Source: Mitsuaria chitosanitabida ATCC BAA-476 = NBRC 102408 (lineage in GTDB: Bacteria > Pseudomonadota > Gammaproteobacteria > Burkholderiales > Burkholderiaceae_C). From it: a DNA stretch of 64,000 bases. The stretch is from the NCBI RefSeq assembly GCF_001598255.1, contig NZ_BCYP01000018.1, positions 1-64,000 on the forward strand. The letters run 5' to 3'. The notes below the pieces were generated by a model. The model made no database searches and was not told where the DNA came from. It worked only from the letters and a program-made list of their open reading frames with translations. A program made the translations under genes and the position numbers. Below, piece by piece: positions 25,306 through 35,734 of this stretch (position 1 is its first letter; each line of letters begins with the position of its first letter).

Positions 25306-26028
25306 TCAGCGGCCGGCATGCTGGCCGCCGTCGACATGCAGCGTCTCGCCGGTGACGAAGGCCGCCTGCTCGAGGTAGCGCACCGCGTCGACGATCTCGT
25401 CGATCTCGCCCATGCGGCCCATCGGGTGCAGGCCGGCGAGGAAGGCGTGCGTCTCGGGAGCATGCATCGGCGTCCGGATCACGCCGGGCGAGACCGCGTT
25501 CACCCGGATGCCGTCCTTGGCGTACTCGATCGCCAGGCCCCGCGTGACCGCGTCCAGGCCGCCCTTGGTCAGGCTCGCCAGTCCGGCCGGTACGCCGGCG
25601 ATGGGCTGCTCGACCAGCGTGGTCGTGATCTGCACGATGTGGCCGGCGCGCTGCCGCAGCATCTGCGGGATGGCGAGTTGCGTCACGTGGAAGAAGCCGC
25701 CGAGGTTGACGTCGATGACGTCGCGGAAGTCCTGCACGGTGTATTCGGAGAAGGGCTTGGCGACAAAGATGCCGGCGTTGTTGATCAGCGTGTCGATGCG
25801 GCCGAAGCGGTCGAGCGCGGTCTGCACGATGCGCTCGGCGACGGCGCGCTCGCCGATGTGGCCGGGCACCGCGACGATGTCGGTGTCGTCGCCCTGACGG
25901 ATGTTGCGGGAGTTGGCGACGACGGCGTAGCCGAGCGCGCGATAAGCGGCGACGAGGCCGGCGCCGATGCCCTGAGAGGCGCCGGTGACGAGGGCGACGC
26001 GGCGGGGCTGGGAGGCGGAAGTGCTCAT
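25306..26028 (-). CDS. SDR family oxidoreductase lacking the usual catalytic Tyr
   Basis: A 240-residue SDR with the cofactor motif TGASQGIG near residue 15 and NNAG near 88. In place of the usual YxxxK it reads ASLTK (GLASLTKGGLDAVT), so the Tyr proton donor is absent while the Lys is kept. The glycine-rich end, VDGGQHAGR, is normal. A subgroup of SDRs has this pattern, so it may act differently or not as a classical reductase. It is followed by the tautomerase and divergent from a LysR gene. Confidence 0.87.
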   Translation of the reverse strand: MSTSASQPRRVALVTGASQGIGAGLVAAYRALGYAVVANSRNIRQGDDTDIVAVPGHIGERAVAERIVQTALDRFGRIDTLINNAGIFVAKPFSEYTVQDFRDVIDVNLGGFFHVTQLAIPQMLRQRAGHIVQITTTLVEQPIAGVPAGLASLTKGGLDAVTRGLAIEYAKDGIRVNAVSPGVIRTPMHAPETHAFLAGLHPMGRMGEIDEIVDAVRYLEQAAFVTGETLHVDGGQHAGR

Positions 26029-26103
26029 GGGGAGGGTCCTTTCTTTCGGAGTTGGCGCCGGGGCGTTCCGGCGTTGTCGAAAGAGTAGGGACGGGGTCTC
26101 GCG

Positions 26104-26116
26104 AGCGGTAGCCGCT
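26104..26116. promoter_or_regulatory. Small inverted repeat between SDR and lysR
   Basis: AGCGG-TAG-CCGCT lies 11 bp before the LysR ATG, in the 99-bp gap to the divergent SDR gene. It is a plausible site for the LysR protein controlling both directions. Confidence 0.4.
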
Positions 26117-26127
26117 ATCCTCGCTCA

Positions 26128-27084
26128 ATGGCTGATCAGAAACGCACAGGGACAGCGTCCGCATCGAGCGCCGCGCGTGGCGCGCCCGACTGGGAGGACC
26201 TTCGCATCTTCCTTGCGCTGGGTCGGCACGGCAGCCTCTCGGCCGCGGCGCGGGCGCTGTCGGTCAATCACGCGACGATCTCGCGCCGCATCCAGGCGCT
26301 GGAGGACAGCCTCGGGCAGAAGCTGGTCGATCGCCGACCGGACGGCTACTTGCTCACGGCGGCGGGTACGCGCGTGCTCGCGGCGGCCCGCGAGATGGAA
26401 GCCGCCGCGCAGACGCTGGGCCGCGCCGGCGATGACGACGCGCCGCGGGGCCTGGTGCGGGTGAACGCGCCGCCGGCGCTCGCGCAGGCCTTCGTGATCG
26501 GCCGTCTCGCGGAGCTGCCCGGGCGGCATCCGGGACTGGACGTGGACCTCGCGACCGACCTGCGCGCGGTCAGCCTGGACCGGCACAGGGCGGACATCGC
26601 GATCCGGCTCGATCGTCCCGCCGATGGCGACTTCATCGCCAGGCCGTTGGGGGTGATGGGCTTCGGCTTCTACGGCACGGCGGGGCTGCGCGAGCGGCAT
26701 GGCCTCGCGGATGTCGATGAACAGGCGCGTTCGGGGCGTCCAGCCGAGGAACCCGTGTTCATCGGATTCGACGAGGCCAATGCCGACATGCCCGATGCGG
26801 CCTGGCTCGCGCGTCGCTTCCCACGCGCGCGGGTGGCGTTCCGCGCGGACAACCAGATGGCGCAGGCGACGGCGGCACGCACGGGCGCGGGCTTGGCGCT
26901 GTTGCCGCATTACATCGGGCGACAGGTGCCGGATCTCCTTCCGTGCGAGCTCGGCCCGGTGCCCGAGCCGCGCGAGATCTGGCTGCTGATCCGTGGCCAG
27001 GATCGCCACGACCTGCCGATCCGCACGGTGGCGGAGCACTTGATCCGCGTGTTCGAGGAGGCCCGGGCGCTCTTCGAGTCCTGA
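26128..27084 (+). CDS. LysR-type transcriptional regulator
   Basis: A 318-residue LysR regulator with a helix-turn-helix near residues 25-60 (SLSAAARALSVNHATISRRIQALED), a form common among regulators of neighbouring SDR genes, and a C-terminal effector domain. Divergent from the SDR/tautomerase operon, which it probably controls. Confidence 0.9.
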   Translation: MADQKRTGTASASSAARGAPDWEDLRIFLALGRHGSLSAAARALSVNHATISRRIQALEDSLGQKLVDRRPDGYLLTAAGTRVLAAAREMEAAAQTLGRAGDDDAPRGLVRVNAPPALAQAFVIGRLAELPGRHPGLDVDLATDLRAVSLDRHRADIAIRLDRPADGDFIARPLGVMGFGFYGTAGLRERHGLADVDEQARSGRPAEEPVFIGFDEANADMPDAAWLARRFPRARVAFRADNQMAQATAARTGAGLALLPHYIGRQVPDLLPCELGPVPEPREIWLLIRGQDRHDLPIRTVAEHLIRVFEEARALFES

Positions 27085-27108
27085 TCGAGCCTGGCTTCCC
27101 CGCGTCGC

Positions 27109-28110
27109 TCAGGGACTGCGGCGTGAGTCGTCGGTCGCGATCAGGTCCCTGACGCGCGCCTCGTCCTCGGCGGTCGCCGGCTGATAGATCACCAGCCCCA
27201 GGTCCGGCCGGCCGTCGACGGCGAAGGCCGAGTACTCGAAGGCCAGCGCGCCGGCGGTGGCATGGTGGATCCGCTTCAGGCCGCCGCCGAACTCGCGCAC
27301 CTCGCGCTCGCGCCAGATGGTGGCGAAGGCGGCGCTGCGTTGGCAGAGCTCCTCGACCAGCGCCTGCGCACGCGCCGAGTCGCCCGCCCGCGCCGCGTCG
27401 GCGCGGAAGGCCGCCACGACAAAGCGGGCCACGCTCTCCCAGTCGTCCTGCGCGACGCGCACGCGAGGCTCGCAGAACATCAGCCGCAGGATGTTGCGCT
27501 GCTCGGGCGCAAGCTGGCCGTAGTCGGTCAGCACCAGCGACGCCGCGCGGTTCCAGGCCACCACGTCCCAGGTCGCCGTCTTCACGATGGCCGGGCTCAG
27601 CGGCAGCGCGTCCAGGATGCGCTGCAGGCGCGGCGTGACGCTGGCCTCGCCGGGAAGGCGGGGCTCCGGCGGTCGGCCGAAGGCGAGCAGGAACAGGTGC
27701 TCGCGCTCGACGTCGGTCAGCATCAGCGCGCCGGCCAGGCGATCTAGGACCGCCTCCGACGGCGCGCCGCCGCGGCCCTGCTCCAGCCACGTGTACCAGG
27801 TGGCGCTCACATGGGCGCGCTGGGCGACTTCCTCGCGGCGCAGGCCCGGCGTGCGCCGGCGGGTCAGCGGGAGACCGAACGCGGCCGGGTCGAGGCGCTC
27901 GCGCCGGTCGCGGAGGTAGGCACCGAGCTCGTTGTCCGCGGCCGAGGGGCCGGGAGCAGCGTTCCGCCCGGCATCGACCACGGCCGGATCGGAGGACGCC
28001 GAGGTTGGCGAGGCCCCCGTGCCCGGGAGGGCGGGCGACTTGCGGGCCGGCGCGGCGCCGGCAGGAGAGGCGGTGGTGGCGGAAGGGATCGACATCCTGT
28101 TGGTTGCCAT
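27109..28110 (-). CDS. XRE-type regulator with MmyB-like ligand domain
   Basis: About 333 residues. A disordered Ala/Ser/Pro-rich start of some 60 residues precedes the helix-turn-helix (RRRTPGLRREEVAQRAHVSATWYTWLEQGRG). The C-terminal MmyB-like ligand-binding domain has the usual LSPAIVKTATWDVVAWNRAAS and EFGGGLKRIHH segments. ATG codons at 28110 and 28095 are both possible. It is divergent from an epimerase-like gene 78 bp away, the common layout for this family, and is likely its regulator. Confidence 0.9.
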   Translation of the reverse strand: MATNRMSIPSATTASPAGAAPARKSPALPGTGASPTSASSDPAVVDAGRNAAPGPSAADNELGAYLRDRRERLDPAAFGLPLTRRRTPGLRREEVAQRAHVSATWYTWLEQGRGGAPSEAVLDRLAGALMLTDVEREHLFLLAFGRPPEPRLPGEASVTPRLQRILDALPLSPAIVKTATWDVVAWNRAASLVLTDYGQLAPEQRNILRLMFCEPRVRVAQDDWESVARFVVAAFRADAARAGDSARAQALVEELCQRSAAFATIWREREVREFGGGLKRIHHATAGALAFEYSAFAVDGRPDLGLVIYQPATAEDEARVRDLIATDDSRRSP

Positions 28111-28188
28111 ACCGGGATACGGCCACGTCTTTAACGGGATGGATTCTGCGTCGAGCATGCCGACCGTTGAAACTGAAAGGACTTCTCC

Positions 28189-29100
28189 ATGCGAGTCTTC
28201 GTCACGGGTGCCACGGGCTTCGTCGGGTCGGCGGTGGTGCGGGAACTGTTGAGCGCCGGTCACACGGTGTTGGGGCTGGCGCGATCGGACGCGTCGGCGG
28301 CGGCACTGGCCGCCACGGGCGCGACGGTGCGTCGCGGCTCGATCGACGATCTGGACGGCCTGCGCGCCGGCGCGTCGGACTGCGACGCGGTCATTCACAC
28401 GGCCTTCGATCACGACTTCTCGCGCTTCGCCGAGAACTGCCGGCGCGATCGGATCGCCATCGAGGCGCTGGGCGAGGCCTTGCGCGGCTCGGACCGGCCG
28501 TTGATCGCGACCTCGGGCCTGGCGTTGTCGCCGTCGATCGGGGCCCGCGAAGCCGATGAGCGGGACGAGGCGCTGCCGACCTCGGAGAACTATCCGCGGG
28601 CGTCGGAACCAGCGGCGCTCGCGTTGGCCGCGGCGGGCGTGAACGCGGCGGTGGTCCGCCTGCCGCCGACGGTGCACGGCCTGGGCGATCACGGCTTCGT
28701 GCCCATGCTGATGGACCTGGCGCGCCGCACCGGCGTGTCGGCCATGGTGGGCGAGGGCGCCAATCTGTGGAGCGCCGTCCATCGCGAGGATGCGGCCGTC
28801 GTCTATCGCCGCGCGATCGAGTCGCCGATCACCGGGGCGCGCTGGCATGCGATCGCGGAGGAACGGATTCCGTTCAAGGCGATCGCCGCGGCGATCGGGA
28901 CGCGGCTGGGGTTGCCGGTGCAAGGCCTGACCCCGGAGGAGGCGCAGGCGCACTTCGGCTGGCTCGCGAAATTCGCCGGATTGCGGCTCGCGGCGAGCAG
29001 CGCGTGGACGCGCGAGACCCTGGGCTGGGCAGCCGCCGGGCCGACGCTGGGCGACGACCTGGCGGATGCGCGTTACGCGGCGATCACTTCGGCTGCTTGA
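28189..29100 (+). CDS. NAD-dependent epimerase/dehydratase family protein
   Basis: A 303-residue extended-SDR-like protein with a Rossmann motif VTGATGFVGSAVV at residues 5-17. The usual YxxxK is replaced by NYPRASEP, as in the atypical SDR subgroup that is often paired with MmyB-like regulators. Substrate unknown. The C-terminal 17 bp overlap the convergent peroxiredoxin gene. Confidence 0.88.
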   Translation: MRVFVTGATGFVGSAVVRELLSAGHTVLGLARSDASAAALAATGATVRRGSIDDLDGLRAGASDCDAVIHTAFDHDFSRFAENCRRDRIAIEALGEALRGSDRPLIATSGLALSPSIGAREADERDEALPTSENYPRASEPAALALAAAGVNAAVVRLPPTVHGLGDHGFVPMLMDLARRTGVSAMVGEGANLWSAVHREDAAVVYRRAIESPITGARWHAIAEERIPFKAIAAAIGTRLGLPVQGLTPEEAQAHFGWLAKFAGLRLAASSAWTRETLGWAAAGPTLGDDLADARYAAITSAA

Positions 29101-29743
29101 CGATGCGCAGGTAGGGCTTCGGGGCCTTCCAGCCTTCAGGGTAGAGGGTCTTGGCTTCGTCGTCGGAGACCGAGCCGGCGATGATGACGTCCTCGCCCTG
29201 CTTCCAGTTCACCGGCGTGGCGACGCGGTGCTTGGCGGTCAGCTGCATCGAGTCCAGCACGCGCAGGATCTCGTCGAAGTTGCGGCCCGTGGTCATCGGG
29301 TAGGTCAGCATCAGCTTGATCTTCTTGTCCGGACCGACGATGAAGACCGAGCGCACCGTGGCGTTGGTCGCCGCGGTGCGGCCGTCCGACGTGCCGCCTT
29401 CATCGGCCGGCAGCATGTTGTAGAGCTTGGCCACCGCCAGGTCGGTGTCGCCGATCATCGGGTACTTGACCGAGGCGCCCTGCGTTTCCTCGATGTCCGC
29501 GACCCACTTGGCGTGGTTGTCCACCGGGTCGATCGACAGGCCGATCAGCTTGGCGTTGCGCTTGGTGAATTCGGGCTCGATGCGGGCCATGTAGCCCAGC
29601 TCGGTCGTGCACACCGGGGTGAAGTCCTTCGGGTGCGAGAACAGGATGGCCCAGCTGTCGCCGATCCAGTCGTGGAAGGTCAGTTCGCCGTGCGTGGTCT
29701 TCGCGGTGAAGTTGGGGGCGGTGTCGTTGATGCGCAGGGACAT
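29084..29743 (-). CDS. 1-Cys peroxiredoxin (Prx6 type)
   Basis: A 219-residue peroxiredoxin. PKDFTPVCTTELGYMA (residues about 40-55) holds the peroxidatic Cys, and no second redox Cys is in the resolving position. The C-terminal LPEGW-like stretch (TLYPEGWKAPKPYLRIVKQP) is that of Prx6 enzymes. It reduces peroxides in the cytoplasm. Its 3' end overlaps the convergent epimerase gene by 17 bp. katG lies about 1 kb away, so the area holds two peroxide defences, though not in one operon. Confidence 0.94.
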   Translation of the reverse strand: MSLRINDTAPNFTAKTTHGELTFHDWIGDSWAILFSHPKDFTPVCTTELGYMARIEPEFTKRNAKLIGLSIDPVDNHAKWVADIEETQGASVKYPMIGDTDLAVAKLYNMLPADEGGTSDGRTAATNATVRSVFIVGPDKKIKLMLTYPMTTGRNFDEILRVLDSMQLTAKHRVATPVNWKQGEDVIIAGSVSDDEAKTLYPEGWKAPKPYLRIVKQPK

Positions 29744-29984
29744 GGTGGGCTCCAGTGTCGTCAGGTCGAATGTGGGGTGAAACCTGGGGTGATCGGGAAC
29801 GGAAAGCGGCGATTCTCTCCGCGTCGCGGGACGCCTGCAGGCGGGTCGCGGACGGAGGTTGATTCTCATCCCTCCGATTGAGGATGACGACCCCTGGATC
29901 AATGTCCTCATGCGCGCCGCGTCTATGCATGCGCGCCGGGCGCATGAGCCCCGGTGCGGCGCGCTCCGGGCCCGTGCCGACGCC

Positions 29985-30671
29985 TCAGAAGGGGTGGCCG
30001 AACTCCCAGTTCACGCCCAGCGTCCACCAGTCTTCGCGCGGCGCCTGCGCCGTGGCGCGGGCCCGGGCGCGGCTCAGGTCGATGGAGAGCTTCTCCCCGA
30101 GGAAGCGCCGCAGCCCCAGCCGCGCCAGCGGGCGCTGGCCGTCGTGGAAGACCTCGGCCAGTCCCTGCCATTCGGGCAACGGTTGCCACTCGATCGCGGC
30201 GCCGCGCTGCCAGCGGTCCGGCGCGCCTTCTCGCAGCACGCGTCCGACGTTCAGGTGCAGGGCGAGGTCCTCGCGCGGCGTCCAGGTCACGGGCACCAGC
30301 AGGATCGCCTGGCGCTTCGGGGCCAGGTTTTGCCAGCCCAGGGCCGCGACGGCGCCCAGACTCCACTGCGCCGTCAGCGCCGTCGCCCACTTCACCTGGG
30401 CGGCGTGAGGATGGAGCGCCGGCGAATCGGCCGCCGTGCCGCGGTCCAGGCTCAGGCCGAGCTCCACGCCCGCGACATGGCAGGCCGTGCCGGCGTGCTG
30501 CAGGCGCCGATGCTGCTGCTGGGCGCGCTCGGCCCAGAGCTCCACGTTGCATTGGCCGGGGTCGAGGATGGACGCGTCGTCCACCGCGTGGTGGCCGCCG
30601 GCGGCATGGCAGTGACTGGACAGCAGCAGGGCGGCGAGCAGCGCGGCCAGGACCGTCAGGATGGCGGGCAT
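29985..30671 (-). CDS. Exported protein of unknown function
   Basis: A 228-residue protein with a Sec signal (LTVLAALLAALLLSSHCHA) and a His-rich start of the mature part (GGHHAVDD), then alternating beta-like segments and a C-terminal Phe (NWEFGHPF), as in small outer-membrane beta-barrels. I do not recognise a named family. The His-rich N-terminus hints at metal contact but this is only a guess. The ATG at 30671 follows CAGGAGAT. Confidence 0.65.
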   Translation of the reverse strand: MPAILTVLAALLAALLLSSHCHAAGGHHAVDDASILDPGQCNVELWAERAQQQHRRLQHAGTACHVAGVELGLSLDRGTAADSPALHPHAAQVKWATALTAQWSLGAVAALGWQNLAPKRQAILLVPVTWTPREDLALHLNVGRVLREGAPDRWQRGAAIEWQPLPEWQGLAEVFHDGQRPLARLGLRRFLGEKLSIDLSRARARATAQAPREDWWTLGVNWEFGHPF

Positions 30672-30784
30672 GAGGATCTCCTGGAGCGAGTGTCCATCAG
30701 GTCGCCGACGCCGTGATGACATCCGGTTCCGGCTATCGGGTCGATTGAGACGTTCACTTGCCCAGGCTCGGATCGCGGTCCTAG

Positions 30785-33055
<2,271 letters not shown>

Positions 33056-33070
33056 ACGGTGGGCGAGGGT

Positions 33071-33147
33071 GTAGGCAAGTTGGCTACGTCGTAGGCAAAG
33101 TGCCTACGATGTAGCCCGATTGCCTACAATGTAGGCAAATCGCCTAC
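33071..33147. promoter_or_regulatory. Array of four 17-bp palindromes at 20-bp period (operator)
   Basis: Four copies of GTAGGCAA-N-TTGCCTAC (each with one or more mismatches) start at 33071, 33091, 33111 and 33131, an exact 20-bp period, or nearly two helical turns. They fill the region just before the HTH-nucleotidyltransferase gene. The winged-helix domain of that protein is the natural candidate to bind here for autoregulation. The array starts 16 bp after katG, so it lies in the only promoter space for the module. Confidence 0.85.
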
Positions 33148-33163
33148 GCCCACCGGCTTTCTC

Positions 33164-33769
33164 ATGAACGAATCCCAGCTCACCGAAGTCTTCGGCAGCA
33201 TCGGCCGCTTCCGCGTCCTGCGCACCCTGTTCGCGGAGCCGGCGCGTGGCTTCGGGCAACGGGAGCTGGCCTCGGAGGCGGGGATCGATGCGGGCAGCAT
33301 CGCCCGCTGGCTGCGACGCTGGGTCGCTGCCGGACTCGTGACGCGGCGCGAACAGGATGGGCTGCCGCGCTATCAGGCCAGCAAGGATCCATCGCTCGCC
33401 CCGCTGGTCGCGCTGATGCAACAGGACAGCCGACTCGTCCGGACCTTGAGGGAGGCGCTGCTGCCGCTGAAGGGCGTGCAGGCCGCCTGTGTCTTCGGCT
33501 CCGTCGCGCGCGGCGAGGCGGGGGCGGACAGCGACATCGATGTCCTTGTGCTGGGAAGTTTGTCGGAACTCAAGATCAACGTTGCTTTGAAGCCCGCGGC
33601 GCGGGCGCTGGGGCGCGACGTGCATGCGACGGCTTCTACGATCGCCTCCTTCCAGGAGCAACTTCGCGGCGGGGAGAGCTTCGCGCAGGACATCGTGCGA
33701 GGGCCGCGAATTCCCTTGATCGGGGACGTCGATGCCGAAGTCATTTCAGGAGTTGGCGGCGGGGCCTGA
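33164..33769 (+). CDS. Winged-helix fused to MNT nucleotidyltransferase (probable antitoxin)
   Basis: A 201-residue fusion. Residues about 8-75 form a winged helix (ELASEAGIDAGSIARWLRRWVAAGLVTRRE). Residues about 100-190 form a minimal nucleotidyltransferase with the G-S-x10-D-x-D catalytic motif (GSVARGEAGADSDID, residues 112-126). In HEPN-MNT modules such as HepT-MntA, the MNT antitoxin inactivates its HEPN ribonuclease partner by adding AMP. The HEPN-like gene overlaps this one by 38 bp. Four regularly spaced palindromes precede it, fitting autorepression by the winged helix. No strong ribosome-binding site is visible before the ATG. Confidence 0.85.
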   Translation: MNESQLTEVFGSIGRFRVLRTLFAEPARGFGQRELASEAGIDAGSIARWLRRWVAAGLVTRREQDGLPRYQASKDPSLAPLVALMQQDSRLVRTLREALLPLKGVQAACVFGSVARGEAGADSDIDVLVLGSLSELKINVALKPAARALGRDVHATASTIASFQEQLRGGESFAQDIVRGPRIPLIGDVDAEVISGVGGGA

Positions 33770-34199
33770 TGCCCCCTTGAAGCCGCTGGCGGTCAACGCA
33801 CGCGACGTCGTGCAGTGGCTCCATCAGGCCCAGGCCAAGCTCGAGGACGCTCGCCAGCCGGCGATCTCGAACGGCACGCGCATGGACGCGGCATGGGACG
33901 CGGTGCTGCTGTCCTGCATGGCCGTGGCGTGCGCCCAAGGCTGGCGCGTGACGAGCGATCGGGGGCACCATGCCGTGGCCCTCGAAGGCGCCGCGCACGC
34001 GCTCGCAATCGGCGAGCGCCGCTTCGATGAGCTCGACATCCTTCGCGATTGGCGCAACCGGAAGTACCGGCCCGGCTACGTGGTCGAGACCGAGGAGCTG
34101 AACGAGGCGCTCGATTGGGTCGCGCCGTTCCTGACGGATGTCGCGACCTGGTTCGACCGACAGCATCGGGGGCTGATTCAGCGCGGCGTCGCACGTTGA
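33732..34199 (+). CDS. HEPN-like protein (probable toxin of the module)
   Basis: A 155-residue, all-helical protein with a HEPN-like layout: LHQAQAKLEDA in the first helix, then GHHAVALEGAA, and RDWRNRKYRPGY near residues 106-116 in the last core helix. Canonical HEPN ribonucleases have R-x4-6-H; here an RNRKY-RPGY version appears with no His at the usual distance, so the active site may be altered. Its start lies within the MNT gene (38-bp overlap), a sign of coupled translation. Together they look like a HEPN-MNT toxin-antitoxin pair; the assignment rests on context as much as on sequence. Confidence 0.75.
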   Translation: MPKSFQELAAGPDAPLKPLAVNARDVVQWLHQAQAKLEDARQPAISNGTRMDAAWDAVLLSCMAVACAQGWRVTSDRGHHAVALEGAAHALAIGERRFDELDILRDWRNRKYRPGYVVETEELNEALDWVAPFLTDVATWFDRQHRGLIQRGVAR

Positions 34200-34269
34200 G
34201 CCGCGCTGCACGGCGGGCCCCGTACGTTTGGTTCCAGCTTTCCCCGGCCTTAATTTCTAAGATGCCGGG

Positions 34270-34890
34270 ATGAATCGATCCTCGAAGAAGTCGGACGGCC
34301 CGCGGCTGCCGCTCGACGCCGTGATGTTGCTGGTGTTGGTCCTGGCCGCTTGTGGTGGCGGCGGCGGAGACGCCACCGGTGGCGACGGCACGCCGGTCGC
34401 GACGACTCCCACGACGCCGACGCTGCCGACCACGCCCGTCGTTACCGGCACCTGCGACCTGCCCAACTTCCAGCAGGACCTGCTGACTCGTATCAATGCG
34501 TTGCGGGCCGCGGGCGCGACCTGCGGATCCTCCGGCACCTTCCCGCCCACGACGGCGCTGACCTGGAACTCCGCGCTCGCCACCGCCGCCGACGGCCATG
34601 CGCAGGACATGGCGACGAAGAACTACTTCAGCCATGACAGCCAGGACGGCCGCTCGTTCTCCGATCGCATCACCGCGGCCGGCTACAGCTGGAGCGCGGC
34701 AGGCGAGAACATCGCCGCCGGCCAGGCCAACGTCGAGGCCGTGATGAACGCCTGGATCAACAGCCCGGGGCACTGCGCGAACCTGATGTCGGCGAACTAC
34801 GTGAACGTCGGCGTGGCTTGCCGTCCCGCGGCGTCGTCGTCCAACTCGTACAGCAAGTACTGGGTGATGGATCTGGCGAAACCGCGCTGA
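34270..34890 (+). CDS. CAP/SCP-domain lipoprotein (YkwD-like)
   Basis: A 206-residue protein with a lipoprotein signal (VLVLAAC lipobox, Cys about residue 28), a Gly-rich and Thr/Pro-rich linker, then a CAP (SCP/PR1) domain from about residue 65. The domain shows [11 protein letters not shown], the [14 protein letters not shown] segment and GENIAAGQ with the conserved HxxE-like core, plus a [12 protein letters not shown] motif. CAP proteins of bacteria act outside the cytoplasm, often in envelope functions that remain unclear. Its 3' end faces a membrane-protein gene that overlaps it antisense by 134 bp. Confidence 0.9.
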   Translation: MNRSSKKSDGPRLPLDAVMLLVLVLAACGGGGGDATGGDGTPVATTPTTPTLPTTPVVTGTCDLPNFQQDLLTRINALRAAGATCGSSGTFPPTTALTWNSALATAADGHAQDMATKNYFSHDSQDGRSFSDRITAAGYSWSAAGENIAAGQANVEAVMNAWINSPGHCANLMSANYVNVGVACRPAASSSNSYSKYWVMDLAKPR

Positions 34891-35668
34891 GCCAGCGTCG
34901 GCGAGACGCACCCCACGCGCGCGCGGCCAGCAGCGTTGCCGCGCCCATCGCTCCGAGCATCGCGGCGGCATGCACCGCCACCACCGACAAGGCCAGCGCG
35001 AGCGAGCCCGACGCGGTGAGCTCTCGACCCACCGTCGACCCTAGGCACAGCGGTGCCAGAGCGGGCAGCAGCAGCATCCCGGCGCCATGCGCCGTCGCCG
35101 CGACGAAGGACCAGAGGCCCAGGCCCCAGCCGCCGGAAGCGGCACCAGGCGCTGATGCTGATGCTGATGCTGATGCTGATGCCGCCCCGGACTTCGACCC
35201 CGCCCCGAACTCCGACTCCGACGCCGACGCCGACGCCGACGCTGACGCTGACGCTGACGCCGACGCTGACGCCGACGCTGACGCTGACGCCGACGCTGAC
35301 GCTGACGCCTCCCCTGACGCGGGAGCCGACGTCTGCGCCAGGCGCTCCAAACGAGGTGACATCGTTCGATGCCGGGCTTGGCGCATCGCCAGCGCGACGA
35401 GTCCGACCGCTGCCAGGGCCGCCAGGCCGATACGCCCTTCCGCGATTCGCTCCACCGGCACGATCGCGATCACGACCGCGGTGAGGATGACCGAGGCGAG
35501 GTGGCCGACCGCGATCGCGCCCAAGGCGCTCAACCCGCGTCGCCACCGGACATCGCGGACCGCGAGTGCCGCCGCCGGTCCCCAGCCCGCGAGCGGATTC
35601 AGGCCATGCAAGGCACCGGCGCCCGCGACCGCCAGCCAGGGCCAGAGCGTCTCCACCACATGGCCCAT
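34757..35668 (-). CDS. Polytopic membrane protein with Ala-Ser repeat tract
   Basis: A 303-residue protein with about six hydrophobic segments. [21 protein letters not shown] followed by [10 protein letters not shown] resembles the UreH/NicO-like transporter superfamily, but I cannot name the family with confidence. Residues about 118-170 are mostly alternating Ala and Ser, encoded by GACGCY/GCTGAT hexamers, and sit in the cytoplasmic or periplasmic loop between helices 3 and 4. The last 45 residues, basic and low-complexity, are antisense to the CAP-lipoprotein gene, so the true C-terminus may be shorter or displaced by a frameshift. Confidence 0.65.
   Translation of the reverse strand: MGHVVETLWPWLAVAGAGALHGLNPLAGWGPAAALAVRDVRWRRGLSALGAIAVGHLASVILTAVVIAIVPVERIAEGRIGLAALAAVGLVALAMRQARHRTMSPRLERLAQTSAPASGEASASASASASASASASASASASASASASASESEFGAGSKSGAASASASASASAPGAASGGWGLGLWSFVAATAHGAGMLLLPALAPLCLGSTVGRELTASGSLALALSVVAVHAAAMLGAMGAATLLAARAWGASRRRWLSAVSPDPSPSTCCTSWTTTPRDGKPRRRSRSSPTSGSRSAPGC
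35151..35308. repeat. Hexanucleotide microsatellites in the membrane-protein gene
   Basis: Five GCTGAT units (35151-35180) and a block of about sixteen GACGCC/GACGCT units (about 35213-35308) both encode Ala-Ser on the minus strand. The first block uses the same hexamer as the array at the left edge of the window, read in another frame. Length change would keep the protein in frame. Confidence 0.9.
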
Positions 35669-35734
35669 GGCGCTTCCCCTCTCAGTTCCGGATCGAGGCG
35701 CGACAGGTCCGCGCTCAAGTCGGCGAGCCCGCGC

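Noticed and set aside
33071-33147. A short CRISPR array.
   Set aside because: The 17-bp units are separated by only three bases, so there is no room for spacers, and no cas gene is in the window.
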